Assembly: GCF_900312815.1 (NCBI RefSeq) | Contig: NZ_OMPE01000007.1 | Span: 558,001-622,000, forward strand | Length of the DNA: 64,000 nt | Direction of reading: 5' to 3' | DNA from: Aquimarina sp. AU474 | GTDB taxonomy: Bacteria; Bacteroidota; Bacteroidia; Flavobacteriales; Flavobacteriaceae | Part shown: in pieces, positions 27,112 to 35,627 of the stretch | Numbering within the stretch: the first letter of the stretch is position 1 | Layout of the letters: every line of letters starts with the position of its first letter | The notes under the pieces: generated by a model | What the model saw: the letters and a program-made list of their open reading frames with translations, nothing else | The model's database searches: none | Told to the model about the DNA's origin: nothing | Translations under genes and position numbers: made by a program

Positions 27112-27327
27112 TTAGTTACAGCCGCAACCACCACCTGTTTTTCCTCCGTTTGCTCCAGCTGCAGATTCACGATACGCCTGAAAATTAGTTTCAAAGCGAT
27201 CACATTTTTTTACCGCTAACTCCATATCTGGATCATTCAGTTGTACTTTTTCATATTCTTTTACAACCACACAAGACTGTAAAATTGTAATTAGGACTAT
27301 AAACAACGTAAATAATTTATAATTCAT
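27112..27327 (-). CDS. DUF4266-family small lipoprotein with Gly-Cys tail
   Basis: A 71-residue lipoprotein, with lipobox ILQSC giving Cys19. The mature peptide has the KVQLNDPDMELAV region typical of DUF4266 and ends in a glycine-rich tail, GANGGKTGGGCGCN, with two cysteines separated by one Gly. Such a short protein with a special C-terminus next to an ApbE flavin transferase and a thioredoxin suggests that the tail is modified or binds a cofactor (inference). It sits 39 bases ahead of DUF3570. Confidence 0.9.
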   Translation of the reverse strand: MNYKLFTLFIVLITILQSCVVVKEYEKVQLNDPDMELAVKKCDRFETNFQAYRESAAGANGGKTGGGCGCN

Positions 27328-27363
27328 CTGATGTATTTTTGAACAACCAATAGACTTTATCGG

Positions 27364-28347
27364 CTATTTATCAATTTTAATATTATTCGAGGTATGCACA
27401 TCTCCTTTATCATCAACAATAATTGATTCTACTCCTGCTAATTGATTAATCCTATTTAACCCTACCTCTATTCCCATCACAAATATTGACGTAGCCAACG
27501 CATCTGCTAATTCGGCCTTTGGAGCAAAAACTGATACACTTACAATACCTTTTGAAGGATATCCCGTTCTTGGATCTATAATGTGTGAATATCTCTTATG
27601 GTTTAAAATTACATATTTTTCATAGCTTCCCGATGTCACTACAGCACTATTTACTACCGGTAACAAAGCAAATGCATTTTCTTTATTCAATGGGTTTGTA
27701 ATAGCTACTTTCCAATCGGTATTATCAGGTTGCTTGCCCCATGTATTCATATCTCCTGAGGCATTAATAATTCCTGCTTCTACTCCAAGATTAATTAAAA
27801 GTTCTTTGGCTTTGTCAGCAGCGTAACCTTTACCAATGGCACCAAAACCTATTTTCATATCTTTTTTCGCTAAAAAAACTGTAGCATTTTCTCGATCCAG
27901 TACAATGTTTTTATATCCCACTTTTTTAATAGAAGATGTGATTTTATCTTGTGAAGGCATTTCTTTCATACTTCCATCAAACTTCCAGATATTATCCATT
28001 GACGCGTAACTAATATCAAAAGCTCCATCTGTAAGTTCGGAAATGCGAATAGCTCTTTGAATCAAATCAAAAAGTTCTATATTCACTTTTACAGGTTTTA
28101 TACCTGCATTGTTATTAATATTTGATGTTTGCGAATCTTTATCCCAGGAAGATATTAGTTTTTCTATTCTGGTTATTTCACTTACTCCTTGATCAATAAA
28201 TTGATCTGCTTCTATTTTATCCTTAGCCACAACAGTTATATCAAAACGACTTCCCATTAATTTAAGGGTACGTTTATATATTTGCTGTGAGTATATTGTA
28301 GTATTAACTACTAAAAAAAGAAAAACAAAAGGAATTGATCTAAACAC
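27364..28347 (-). CDS. apbE: FAD:protein FMN transferase (ApbE)
   Basis: A 327-residue exported ApbE protein, which attaches FMN from FAD to threonine (or serine) of partner proteins in the envelope. Family blocks seen: LMGSRFDITVVA, KIGFGAIGKGYAADKAKELL, INASGDMNTWGKQP, HIIDPRTGYPSKGIVSVSVFA and ADALATSIFVMG with the Mg-binding aspartate. A signal peptide is at residues 1-20. The start is GTG at 28347; no near in-frame ATG exists. It directly follows the thioredoxin gene, three bases after its stop. No typical FMN-binding partner domain is in the window. Confidence 0.94.
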   Translation of the reverse strand: MFRSIPFVFLFLVVNTTIYSQQIYKRTLKLMGSRFDITVVAKDKIEADQFIDQGVSEITRIEKLISSWDKDSQTSNINNNAGIKPVKVNIELFDLIQRAIRISELTDGAFDISYASMDNIWKFDGSMKEMPSQDKITSSIKKVGYKNIVLDRENATVFLAKKDMKIGFGAIGKGYAADKAKELLINLGVEAGIINASGDMNTWGKQPDNTDWKVAITNPLNKENAFALLPVVNSAVVTSGSYEKYVILNHKRYSHIIDPRTGYPSKGIVSVSVFAPKAELADALATSIFVMGIEVGLNRINQLAGVESIIVDDKGDVHTSNNIKIDK

Positions 28348-28350
28348 TAT

Positions 28351-28794
28351 TTATCGAGTTATTTTTTTTAAAATCTCTATATAAGAACCAGGTGACACTT
28401 TTTTATATCCCACTGCTCCTAATTTTTTTCCGGTTTTATCCAAAACTACTGCTAAAGGAAAGCCTCCTCTCTTGTTATATGTTTCGGCCAATTTATTATT
28501 CTGATCCTGCAAAGCTTGCGATAATTGATTTTTTTTTCTTTTTGGAAAATCTGCTTTCAATAACACATAATTATCTTTTGCAAACTCCTCAAATTCTTCT
28601 GTATGTAATATCAATTTTTCTAACTTAATACATGGAGCACACCAATCTGAACCCGTAAAGACCAAAAGGATAGGTCTATTATTTTTTACAGCAATTTGCT
28701 TTGCTTCTTCAAAATCTGTTAACCATTCTTGGGCACACAATTCTTGTACCCCAAAAAAGAACAACAATACTATAATCATCTTTCTCATATACAT
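28351..28794 (-). CDS. secreted thioredoxin-family protein
   Basis: A 147-residue protein with a signal peptide (cleavage near residue 21, LCAQE) and a thioredoxin fold carrying the redox motif WCAPC (Cys52 and Cys55) in PILLVFTGSDWCAPC, plus the cis-Pro segment GGFPLAVVLDKTGKKLG. It is of the DUF255/thioredoxin_7-like type that acts on periplasmic cysteines. It starts the ApbE-DUF4266-DUF3570 operon, and its likely client is therefore one of those exported proteins, for example the Cys pair of the DUF4266 tail (inference). Confidence 0.93.
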   Translation of the reverse strand: MYMRKMIIVLLFFFGVQELCAQEWLTDFEEAKQIAVKNNRPILLVFTGSDWCAPCIKLEKLILHTEEFEEFAKDNYVLLKADFPKRKKNQLSQALQDQNNKLAETYNKRGGFPLAVVLDKTGKKLGAVGYKKVSPGSYIEILKKITR

Positions 28795-28936
28795 GTAAAT
28801 CTACTTTATATTAACTGTACAAACAAGTTATTTAGTATAGGATAAATTTATAAATGAATACAAATTTTAGATCATACTCTATACATTATACAGTTATCTC
28901 AATAAATACCCTACTAGTAGTATATATTTATAAAAA

Positions 28937-28964
28937 AAAGGAGGTATATACATATACCTCCTTT
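28937..28964 (-). terminator. terminator after the Cys/Lys-rich mini-gene
   Basis: AAAGGAGGTATAT pairs with ATATACCTCCTTT, 13 perfect pairs, 40 bases downstream of the minus-strand stop at 29004. A T-run follows on the minus strand. Confidence 0.85.
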
Positions 28965-29003
28965 CTTGTAGATTATTCATCTACTTATTTTATTGCTTAT
29001 TAA

Positions 29004-29102
29004 CTATAACTTAGGGCACCTCTTACAATTGGATTTCCCTTTTTTCTTATATTTCTTACAACACTTCTTCTTTTTCCCTCCGCACACTACTTCACAATTC
29101 AT
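29004..29102 (-). CDS. Cys/Lys-rich mini-protein (32 aa, or 47 aa from a GTG start)
   Basis: Read on the minus strand, an ATG at 29102 opens 32 codons with six Cys (residues 3, 7, 14, 15, 26, 29) and twelve Lys, the core being NCEVVCGGKKKKCCKKY. The frame stays open upstream to a GTG at 29147, adding VQSSDIPSLYSPCSA with a seventh Cys, so the true protein may be 47 residues. A TTTG-N18-TATTTTTG promoter (29181-29210) and a strong terminator (28937-28964) bracket it exactly, so it is an independent unit. The Cys pairs (CC, CxxxC, CxxC) suggest metal binding, perhaps iron or zinc. It lies directly behind ferritin. The family is not recognised. Confidence 0.6.
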   Translation of the reverse strand: MNCEVVCGGKKKKCCKKYKKKGKSNCKRCPKL

Positions 29103-29180
29103 GGCGCTACAAGGAGAATACAATGATGGAATATCTGAACTTTGCACTAATATTAATTTTTATTGAATCTAAATAAAGTA

Positions 29181-29210
29181 CAAAAATATAAAAAAAAGAC
29201 CTTCAACAAA
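29181..29210 (-). promoter_or_regulatory. promoter of the Cys/Lys-rich mini-gene
   Basis: On the minus strand TTTG (29210-29207) is followed after 18 bases by TATTTTTG (29188-29181), an almost ideal TTTG-N17-23-TAnnTTTG match. The -33 part lies inside the loop of the ferritin terminator. Confidence 0.65.
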
Positions 29211-29219
29211 AAGATCTTT
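29190..29219 (-). terminator. terminator after ferritin
   Basis: Arms AAAGACCTT (29195-29203) and AAGATCTTT (29211-29219) pair with one mismatch around a loop of seven bases, followed on the minus strand by a run of nine T. It lies 28 bases beyond the ferritin stop at 29247. Confidence 0.7.
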
Positions 29220-29246
29220 ACTTTTTCTTTATCAACTTATTAACAA

Positions 29247-29750
29247 TCAATTAGCCTGCTCTGGCGTTTGAAAAGTGTTAATGTCTCGATCAAATAGATA
29301 ATGACCAGATTTATCATCACCAATAATTTTTAATTTATCTAATAATGTTCGTGCTGTTGCTTCTTCTTCTAATTGTTCTGCAACATACCATTGCATAAAA
29401 TTATGCACATTATAATCCTTGTGCTCTAAACATTCATAAATAATATTATTAATTTTTGCAGTAACAAATTCTTCACTTTCAAGAAAAATTTCAAAAAGCT
29501 CCATCAATGATTTAAAATCATCCCTTGGTTTATCAATAGCAGGTATTACAGCTACCCCACTACGTTCATTAATAAATTTAACTAGTTTAGTCATGTGCAC
29601 TCTTTCTTCTTCAGATTGTGTGTAAAAGAAATCTGCAACTCCATTATATCCATGCGTATCTGCCCAACTGGCCATAGAAAGGTATTGAGCAGAAGCTTTA
29701 GCTTCGAATCGTATCTGCTCATTTAAAAGCTTTTCTATTTCTGGTATCAT
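29247..29750 (-). CDS. ftnA: ferritin, FtnA-like iron storage protein
   Basis: A 167-residue non-haem ferritin that oxidises Fe(II) and stores the mineral inside a 24-subunit shell. All ligands of the di-iron ferroxidase centre and the third site are in place when compared with E. coli FtnA: Glu16, Tyr23, Glu49, His52, Glu93, Gln126 and Glu129. No haem-ligating Met pattern of bacterioferritin is seen. The gene is monocistronic. The mini-gene for a Cys/Lys-rich peptide lies just downstream on the same strand, and a TonB-receptor locus is 1 kb upstream. Confidence 0.97.
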   Translation of the reverse strand: MIPEIEKLLNEQIRFEAKASAQYLSMASWADTHGYNGVADFFYTQSEEERVHMTKLVKFINERSGVAVIPAIDKPRDDFKSLMELFEIFLESEEFVTAKINNIIYECLEHKDYNVHNFMQWYVAEQLEEEATARTLLDKLKIIGDDKSGHYLFDRDINTFQTPEQAN

Positions 29751-29911
29751 AGGTTATGCTTGTTTTTTGTCTTTAAACGACTAAATTAAAAAATATATCG
29801 GGTTTACAAATCATCTTGATTCTATAAACCAAATTATTCTTTGTTTTATGGAGATACAGGCCTTGATTAAGATATGTTGTTCAAATAATTAAGAACATAG
29901 AAAGTAATATC

Positions 29912-30424
29912 CTAGGCTACTTTCTCAAAAGCAATATAATTTATCAACTTCCCTCTTTTATTGAGAACAGGAAAACCTTTAATTATACAAACATAAGGTG
30001 TTTTATCTTTTCTATAGTTTAGAAGAGAGACTTCAAAAGGGACTCCTTTACTAACAGCGCTTCTTACTTTGGAAGAAGTTTCGACACAAGTATCTTCTCC
30101 TTGAAACATCTTTGGAGAATTGCCAACGACCTCATCAGGCGAAAAACCATTTAATTTTTCAATATTTTTTGACGCATAGACAATTTTCAAATCTGGATTC
30201 GTGATGACAATAACAGATTGTTCTTCTACAAATTCTTTTTGATAATCTCTCTCAAAATTCCAGTTTTTAGTGATTTTCTTTAATGCCGTAAGATCGTCTT
30301 TATAAATTTCTAGTGATGCATGATGTTCTCCATAAAATTCCCAAGATAATAGTGGTAAGGTATGATTAGACATTTTTTCATAATATTCTGCCATCATATG
30401 ATCATAACCAAAAAACTCTTTCAT
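29912..30424 (-). CDS. single PAS-domain protein
   Basis: A 170-residue protein with one PAS domain (about residues 68-165: SVIVITNPDLKIVYASKNIEKLNGF...). The region GNSPKMFQGEDTC corresponds to the GRNCRFLQG site of LOV photoreceptors, but the flavin-binding Cys is replaced by Pro, so it is not a classical LOV sensor. No kinase, cyclase or helix-turn-helix part follows. The ATG at 30424 (MKEFFGYDHMM) is used; the upstream start would be TTG. Its ligand and partner are unknown. It is flanked by long A/T-rich gaps and appears to stand alone. Confidence 0.85.
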   Translation of the reverse strand: MKEFFGYDHMMAEYYEKMSNHTLPLLSWEFYGEHHASLEIYKDDLTALKKITKNWNFERDYQKEFVEEQSVIVITNPDLKIVYASKNIEKLNGFSPDEVVGNSPKMFQGEDTCVETSSKVRSAVSKGVPFEVSLLNYRKDKTPYVCIIKGFPVLNKRGKLINYIAFEKVA

Positions 30425-30578
30425 TTGTAAAATTTTATTTTTGAACAAAATGCATAAAGAATTTGCATGTTTTCATTACAAATCAGAGTTGTACTCTTTT
30501 CTTTATACTTTAATTTTGTTAAAAATATATAATTAAACTCAAGTTGCTGATTGAACAAAAGTTAAATCTAATTAAGAT

Positions 30579-33047
30579 TTATAATTTAAATTGCAGTGTT
30601 GCATACCAAGATACAGGTGCCGAAGGAATAATTCCAGGACCTGGATACCCTGTTGCCCTTTGTGTAAAATAATTCTCATCGAGTACGTTATTGATTCCTG
30701 TCTCTAATTTAAATTGTTTATAGGTATATGAAAAAGAGAGATCTAATATTGAATAAGATGGTATTTTTCCCAACGTTCCTTCTTCCTTACTACCAGGCGT
30801 TCCAATATCTGCATTTGTGACTTCAGTAAATTGCTCAGATAAATGTGTAAATTGAATGCTTCCCAAAAAATTCTTATACCCAAAACCTACTCCCGTTTTA
30901 AGGTTGATTAATGGTATGAACTCCACCTTATTACCTTCAATAGGTTCTTCTGATTTTGTGTATTCAGAATCTGTAATTGCCAAATTAGTAAATGCGTTTA
31001 ACACATAATTCGTGTTATCCGAGAAAAACGAATTCGCTATATTCCAATTTAAGTAACTCTCTATCCCGTAAATAAAAGCGTCACCAATATTTCCACGAAC
31101 TCTTTGCGCTCTATCATTAAACACTTCCCCAATTCTATCCTTATACCATAATCCAAAAACGCTAGCGTCGTAACTCAAAATATTATTATATTTTCCTCGT
31201 ACCCCAAGATCCGCCGTAAAGCCTTCTTCATCACTAATATCAGGTCGGATGACAAATGTTGGATTTACAATTCTGATATCATTAAACGTTACAGATCTAT
31301 AATTTTGAGATACATTAGCATACGCCTCTATATTAGGATTAAACTTATAACTAGATCCCAACCCTAATAAAACAAAAGATCGTTCAAAAGTTTCATCATC
31401 ACGTTCGAGTGTATTATTAATAGGATTCCCAGCATTATCAAAAATAACATTGTTATAAATCCCTTCCGCTTCAGTTTTTATATACTCAAAACGAGCTCCT
31501 GGTGTAATTGATAATTTATCCGATATCGTAAAAATGTGCTCTCCAAAGACTGCTACGTTTCTATTTGGAAAATCAAATGTTGATTGATTAGCGTAGTCAG
31601 GAAAGCTATCATTTTGAAAATCGAAATTTGCATCAGTTCCTATACTTCCAGGTCCTTGCCTGGCATCGTTATCGGCTTGATAATATTTTGTTCCTATCAA
31701 GAAAACTGATTCTTTCCCGAAAAAATTATACTTGTGTAGAAGTCTAGCTTCTGCTCCCCAATTCTGAAAATTGCCCACAATTAAATCTCTAGGAGAAACG
31801 AACTCTCCATCTACGGTAGTTTCATCTTCTGCTGTTATTGGATTCGAGTTCAAATCTGTTGGTATCCCTCTAAAACCTACAGCCTTTCGAGAAGCATCTA
31901 ATCCAAAAAGACTTAAACTAAAATCTGTTTTTTCAGAAAATTTATGTTCCAGTTTTAGAGAAAACAATTTCCAATCAACATCGAACCAATTTCGGGTACG
32001 ATTACTAACATCGGGGTCTAGTGCAAATTGTGTATCTGTTAACCCACCGGGTTGTTGAGCTAAATAATCCAGATATGTAAACTCTCCTGTTATACTAGTT
32101 TTATCAGATATTTGATATCCCACATGTGCAAAAAAATTGTTAGAATCAAATTCTGAGTTTGGTCTAAACCCATCACCAGTCTTATAATTAAAATAGGTAT
32201 AGTAACTAAACTTGCCTAATGTTCCTCCCAAACTATTAAAACTACTAAAGGAATTAAATGAACCAAAAGATTGTCTAGATATCAATTCTATCTTTTTATC
32301 AGGATTAGGTTGTTTCATTTTAAAATTTATCAACCCTCCAAATTGTGTTCCGTATTGCAATGAAGCCGCACCACGAACCACTTGGATCTCACTTAGTGCT
32401 TCTGCTGGAGGTGTGTAATAACTTTCGGGATATCCCAAAACATCTGCACTAATATCATACCCGTTTTGACGAGTATTAAAATTTGCCGTTCGATTAGGAT
32501 CGAGTCCTCTACCACCGATGTTAAGCTGTAATCCACCCACACTATTTTCGTATATATTTAATCCCACAACTTGCGCATAGATTTCTCTTGCATTATTTGA
32601 AGCTAAATTACCCAAGGCATTTTCGAGTAAGACTACTTCACTTTTTTTTCCTGCGTAAATCGCTGTACCTTCAACAGGTTTTAATTGTTTAAGGCCAAAA
32701 ATTTTAGCTCTACGTTGGGTAATCAAAACCTCAGAAAGTTGTTCTCCTAGAGGAGCTAATTCGAAGTTTAAATTAGTATCTAGATTTACTTTAACCTCTT
32801 GTTCCAGAATTTCATAATCATAACTGAAAATTGTAATAAAATATGTTCCTGCTTTAAGGTCTTCAAAACGAAAACTTCCATCATTAGTAGTATTAGTTTG
32901 CGTTCCTAAAGTTTGATTATATACTTCGGCATTTACTACTATTTTGCCACTTTGATCTTTTACAATACCTGTTAACCTATATTGTGAGAAAGAAAAACTT
33001 GTTATAAAAACTGCAATAAAAAATAATCTATAATCCCTTAATTTCAT
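30579..33047 (-). CDS. TonB-dependent outer-membrane receptor (siderophore/metal type)
   Basis: An 822-residue receptor: signal peptide (to about residue 21), a carboxypeptidase-regulatory-like beta-sandwich (about 23-105), a TonB plug (about 115-250, ending RGAASLQYGTQFGGLINFKMKQP) and a 22-strand barrel ending in Phe-Lys-Leu (WYATLQFKL). The plug has NIGGRGLDPNRTANFNTRQNGYDI, as in FecA/ferrichrome-type receptors. It overlaps by 20 bases the HTTM gene, which is preceded by an imelysin lipoprotein. This linkage suggests iron or another metal as cargo. It is not a SusC type: no SusD gene follows. Confidence 0.94.
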   Translation of the reverse strand: MKLRDYRLFFIAVFITSFSFSQYRLTGIVKDQSGKIVVNAEVYNQTLGTQTNTTNDGSFRFEDLKAGTYFITIFSYDYEILEQEVKVNLDTNLNFELAPLGEQLSEVLITQRRAKIFGLKQLKPVEGTAIYAGKKSEVVLLENALGNLASNNAREIYAQVVGLNIYENSVGGLQLNIGGRGLDPNRTANFNTRQNGYDISADVLGYPESYYTPPAEALSEIQVVRGAASLQYGTQFGGLINFKMKQPNPDKKIELISRQSFGSFNSFSSFNSLGGTLGKFSYYTYFNYKTGDGFRPNSEFDSNNFFAHVGYQISDKTSITGEFTYLDYLAQQPGGLTDTQFALDPDVSNRTRNWFDVDWKLFSLKLEHKFSEKTDFSLSLFGLDASRKAVGFRGIPTDLNSNPITAEDETTVDGEFVSPRDLIVGNFQNWGAEARLLHKYNFFGKESVFLIGTKYYQADNDARQGPGSIGTDANFDFQNDSFPDYANQSTFDFPNRNVAVFGEHIFTISDKLSITPGARFEYIKTEAEGIYNNVIFDNAGNPINNTLERDDETFERSFVLLGLGSSYKFNPNIEAYANVSQNYRSVTFNDIRIVNPTFVIRPDISDEEGFTADLGVRGKYNNILSYDASVFGLWYKDRIGEVFNDRAQRVRGNIGDAFIYGIESYLNWNIANSFFSDNTNYVLNAFTNLAITDSEYTKSEEPIEGNKVEFIPLINLKTGVGFGYKNFLGSIQFTHLSEQFTEVTNADIGTPGSKEEGTLGKIPSYSILDLSFSYTYKQFKLETGINNVLDENYFTQRATGYPGPGIIPSAPVSWYATLQFKL

Positions 33048-34389
33048 CTTTGAATGGAATAATCCATGTTTTGTGTTTAAATGACTCTTTTTGTGTTCCC
33101 AAATCTATATTTGGATCTATATATGTACTACTCAACCTTCCGTTAAGCGCTACATAACTTTCTACAAACACCTGTACATTTTGATGTCCCTCACTCTCAA
33201 AATGTGTTTTAAGGTATTTTGCATATTGTAAAATAAAATCTGGCTGTGTTGCCATTTGTTTTTGTTGAAAAGCAGTAAGAAAATCATCATTATCTACATA
33301 AAATCTCTTACCTGTCTTTTGATCTACAATTTTAAAATTGGCATATCCAGCTTTTTCCATTAACATAACTCGCCATGAAAAACGATACCCTTCTTCAGTC
33401 CAAAACAACTCTCCTGGGTACAGTAGATAACGAAACGGCAAAAGTAACTGAATTGCAAAAAACAATGATAAAATTGTTATGCTAATTTTTCGATAATAAG
33501 GCTTAAATCTGAAGCTCTTATTACTATCAAAAACCTTCTTATTTATTCTTAAAACTTTAGATAGTATCTCAAGTATTTTAAGATGAATATTAGCACTAAA
33601 AAATATGAGAGTACTAATAATCATAATATAAGGAAACATCCCTATTGGAAAGAGAATTCTTGTGAGCACATGGAATATAATCACTAAACCAAAAGCTACA
33701 GTTCGTGTTCTTTTCCATAAAAGTAAAAAGGGTATGCAGAGATCATAAATAACCCCTGAATAACTAAATGCATAATGCATCCATTCTTGTTGCATTAAAT
33801 CTCCTAATAAAGGTGTATTGTATTTAGAGGGAAGCCAAATTTTAAGAGGCATGGCTTTTAATAACCAATCAGAATTTAACTTTGCCAAACCTGCATAAAA
33901 ATAAACAATAGCCAGCAGTAACTTGATCGAATCAATGGTCCATTTCGGAATCTCTTCATAAGATTTACCCTCTTTTCTAGCATCTAATGAAAAATATGCA
34001 TTTGCAGGCAAAAAAATCATTACAAAACTTAAAACACTTATAAAATAATAATGGTTTAGATAGGTCGTCTTATCCATTAATTCTATATATGTGAAGCTAA
34101 GAAAAAAGACTAGAATAGCAACTCTATACTTATATCCCAAGGCTATAAAAATTGTCGAAAGACCACAAAAAATAAAAATGAGATACGTGTATACACCAAT
34201 AGGTTTTACAAAATCAAAACCATAATACGAAAAGAAGAACTCCGGCTGGATATATAATTTATCTATCCATCCATAACTTGCAAAACGAATAATGCTGATC
34301 AACATCATTATTCCAAAAAAAATACGAAAGACTGCAAGAGGAGCAGCTTTCGTATTTTTCTCAAAATATTCTTTAATCCTAAAATTCAT
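33028..34389 (-). CDS. HTTM-domain (vitamin-K-dependent gamma-carboxylase-like) membrane protein
   Basis: A 453-residue inner-membrane protein with about seven to nine hydrophobic segments in its N-terminal 300 residues (for example PLAVFRIFFGIMMLISIIRF, then VAILVFFLSFTYIELM, LLLAIVYFYAGLAKL) and a soluble C-terminal tail (about 320-453). The start fits the HTTM family, which includes vitamin-K-dependent gamma-carboxylases, but catalytic lysine residues cannot be assigned by eye. It is sandwiched between the imelysin lipoprotein and the TonB receptor, overlapping the receptor start by 20 bases, so it belongs to that uptake system. It may modify or export a partner. Confidence 0.88.
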   Translation of the reverse strand: MNFRIKEYFEKNTKAAPLAVFRIFFGIMMLISIIRFASYGWIDKLYIQPEFFFSYYGFDFVKPIGVYTYLIFIFCGLSTIFIALGYKYRVAILVFFLSFTYIELMDKTTYLNHYYFISVLSFVMIFLPANAYFSLDARKEGKSYEEIPKWTIDSIKLLLAIVYFYAGLAKLNSDWLLKAMPLKIWLPSKYNTPLLGDLMQQEWMHYAFSYSGVIYDLCIPFLLLWKRTRTVAFGLVIIFHVLTRILFPIGMFPYIMIISTLIFFSANIHLKILEILSKVLRINKKVFDSNKSFRFKPYYRKISITILSLFFAIQLLLPFRYLLYPGELFWTEEGYRFSWRVMLMEKAGYANFKIVDQKTGKRFYVDNDDFLTAFQQKQMATQPDFILQYAKYLKTHFESEGHQNVQVFVESYVALNGRLSSTYIDPNIDLGTQKESFKHKTWIIPFKDEIKGL

Positions 34390-34408
34390 TTAATATATAA
34401 ATATGATA

Positions 34409-35521
34409 CTAATCTCCATCGGCATCAACAAAATCCACTCTTACCGAAAATGCTTGCAACATATCCACTTTCATGTGAACTACATTTTTTTGAAGCTCAT
34501 CATAAGTGTTTAACATCAAATTATTATTTGTGCGTACCTGATTAGAAAAATTATCACTTAAACCAAGCGCTGTTGTTCTAGTAAGGTTAAACTGATTATT
34601 AATTATTGTTGCCAAATCATCTCCATCCTTTATCGTATTTAGAAAATCTAAATATGACTTAAAACCTTCTCCTGTTGAGGTACTTTCAAAATGTTTACCA
34701 TTAAAGAAATCTTGCATAGCATTAAGATTTGTATTAAAAAGCATTTTTGATAAATCTCCTTTATAAAAAGCTTCAACTTTATCGTCAAAAGTTTGCGTAG
34801 CAAATACTCCAGCAGGTATTCCTATTTTTCCTGCTCTTAAATGTTTCTCGTAATGAAAAAGAAAATCATTAACTATTTTATCTACAGAACTTGTCGCAGA
34901 TGATCCGCTATTATCTACAAAACTATTTCTAAAAGCCCCTGTCCAATCAGCCACAACTTCTTTGGTAAGAGCATCCATTCTATCTACTAAATCATTCAAA
35001 TAATCTTTGTACAGACTGCCATTTGTTGCATCTGTATAAAAAGCTGTTATATCAGCATCTGTGGCTGCTAAACCGTTAAGTATATAATCCAAACCACCAA
35101 ACCCTTGCTCATCTTGTTCTGCTACAGAGGTAAGATCATACGAAGCAGAAGTAATATTTGCATTGATATCAGTAACATTAATAGGATAGACATTCATGAA
35201 GTTCCTAAAGGACAATTCTTCTGCCTTACCTATTTCGAAAATACTTACCGATTGCCAAGAAACATAGGCCTTCGACCAAGCGGCTCTTAGTGCTATTAAA
35301 TTTGTTTCATTTGTAGTTATGGTAAAAGTAGATGCTGCGGCCTTTAATGCTGTCATATCATTCGAAAAACTTTGATATGCTGGTATTATAATATTATCAG
35401 CCATATTAGCCAACATTGCTTTTCTATCAAAACTATCTCCTGTAGTACCTCCTCCATCATCGCTAGAAGAACAAGCTGATACTAAGATAATTGTCAAAAA
35501 CAAAAACAAAAATCTTTTCAT
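34409..35521 (-). CDS. imelysin-family lipoprotein (EfeO/ICMP-like)
   Basis: A 370-residue lipoprotein (Cys17 in LVSAC, followed by a SSSDDGGGTTG tether) with the two four-helix-bundle halves of imelysins, which include iron-regulated surface proteins. The FHYEKHLRAGKIGIPAG block is conserved, but the usual GxHxxE motif near the first bundle reads GFGGLDYILNG, so the His and Glu are absent. That argues for binding without peptidase activity. It is the first gene after the terminator at 35561-35601 and starts the imelysin-HTTM-TonB receptor unit; a -7-like TACATTTG box lies 32-39 bases upstream. Confidence 0.92.
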   Translation of the reverse strand: MKRFLFLFLTIILVSACSSSDDGGGTTGDSFDRKAMLANMADNIIIPAYQSFSNDMTALKAAASTFTITTNETNLIALRAAWSKAYVSWQSVSIFEIGKAEELSFRNFMNVYPINVTDINANITSASYDLTSVAEQDEQGFGGLDYILNGLAATDADITAFYTDATNGSLYKDYLNDLVDRMDALTKEVVADWTGAFRNSFVDNSGSSATSSVDKIVNDFLFHYEKHLRAGKIGIPAGVFATQTFDDKVEAFYKGDLSKMLFNTNLNAMQDFFNGKHFESTSTGEGFKSYLDFLNTIKDGDDLATIINNQFNLTRTTALGLSDNFSNQVRTNNNLMLNTYDELQKNVVHMKVDMLQAFSVRVDFVDADGD

Positions 35522-35552
35522 ATTATTTTTATTTATTCTTAATAAAGATGTG

Positions 35553-35560
35553 CAAATGTA
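35553..35560 (-). promoter_or_regulatory. possible -7 box (TACATTTG) of the imelysin unit
   Basis: CAAATGTA on the plus strand reads TACATTTG on the minus strand, 32-39 bases upstream of the ATG at 35521. It lies just after the terminator of the DUF4856 gene. Confidence 0.45.
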
Positions 35561-35601
35561 AAAAAAGAGGTTGACAACGTGTACATTTCAACCTCTTTTT
35601 T
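35561..35601 (-). terminator. terminator between DUF4856 and imelysin genes
   Basis: AAAAAAGAGGTTGA pairs with TCAACCTCTTTTTT, 14 perfect pairs with T-runs on the minus strand. It separates the DUF4856 unit from the imelysin unit unless read-through occurs. Confidence 0.92.
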
Positions 35602-35627
35602 TATCATTTTATATTTTGTTTAATCTT

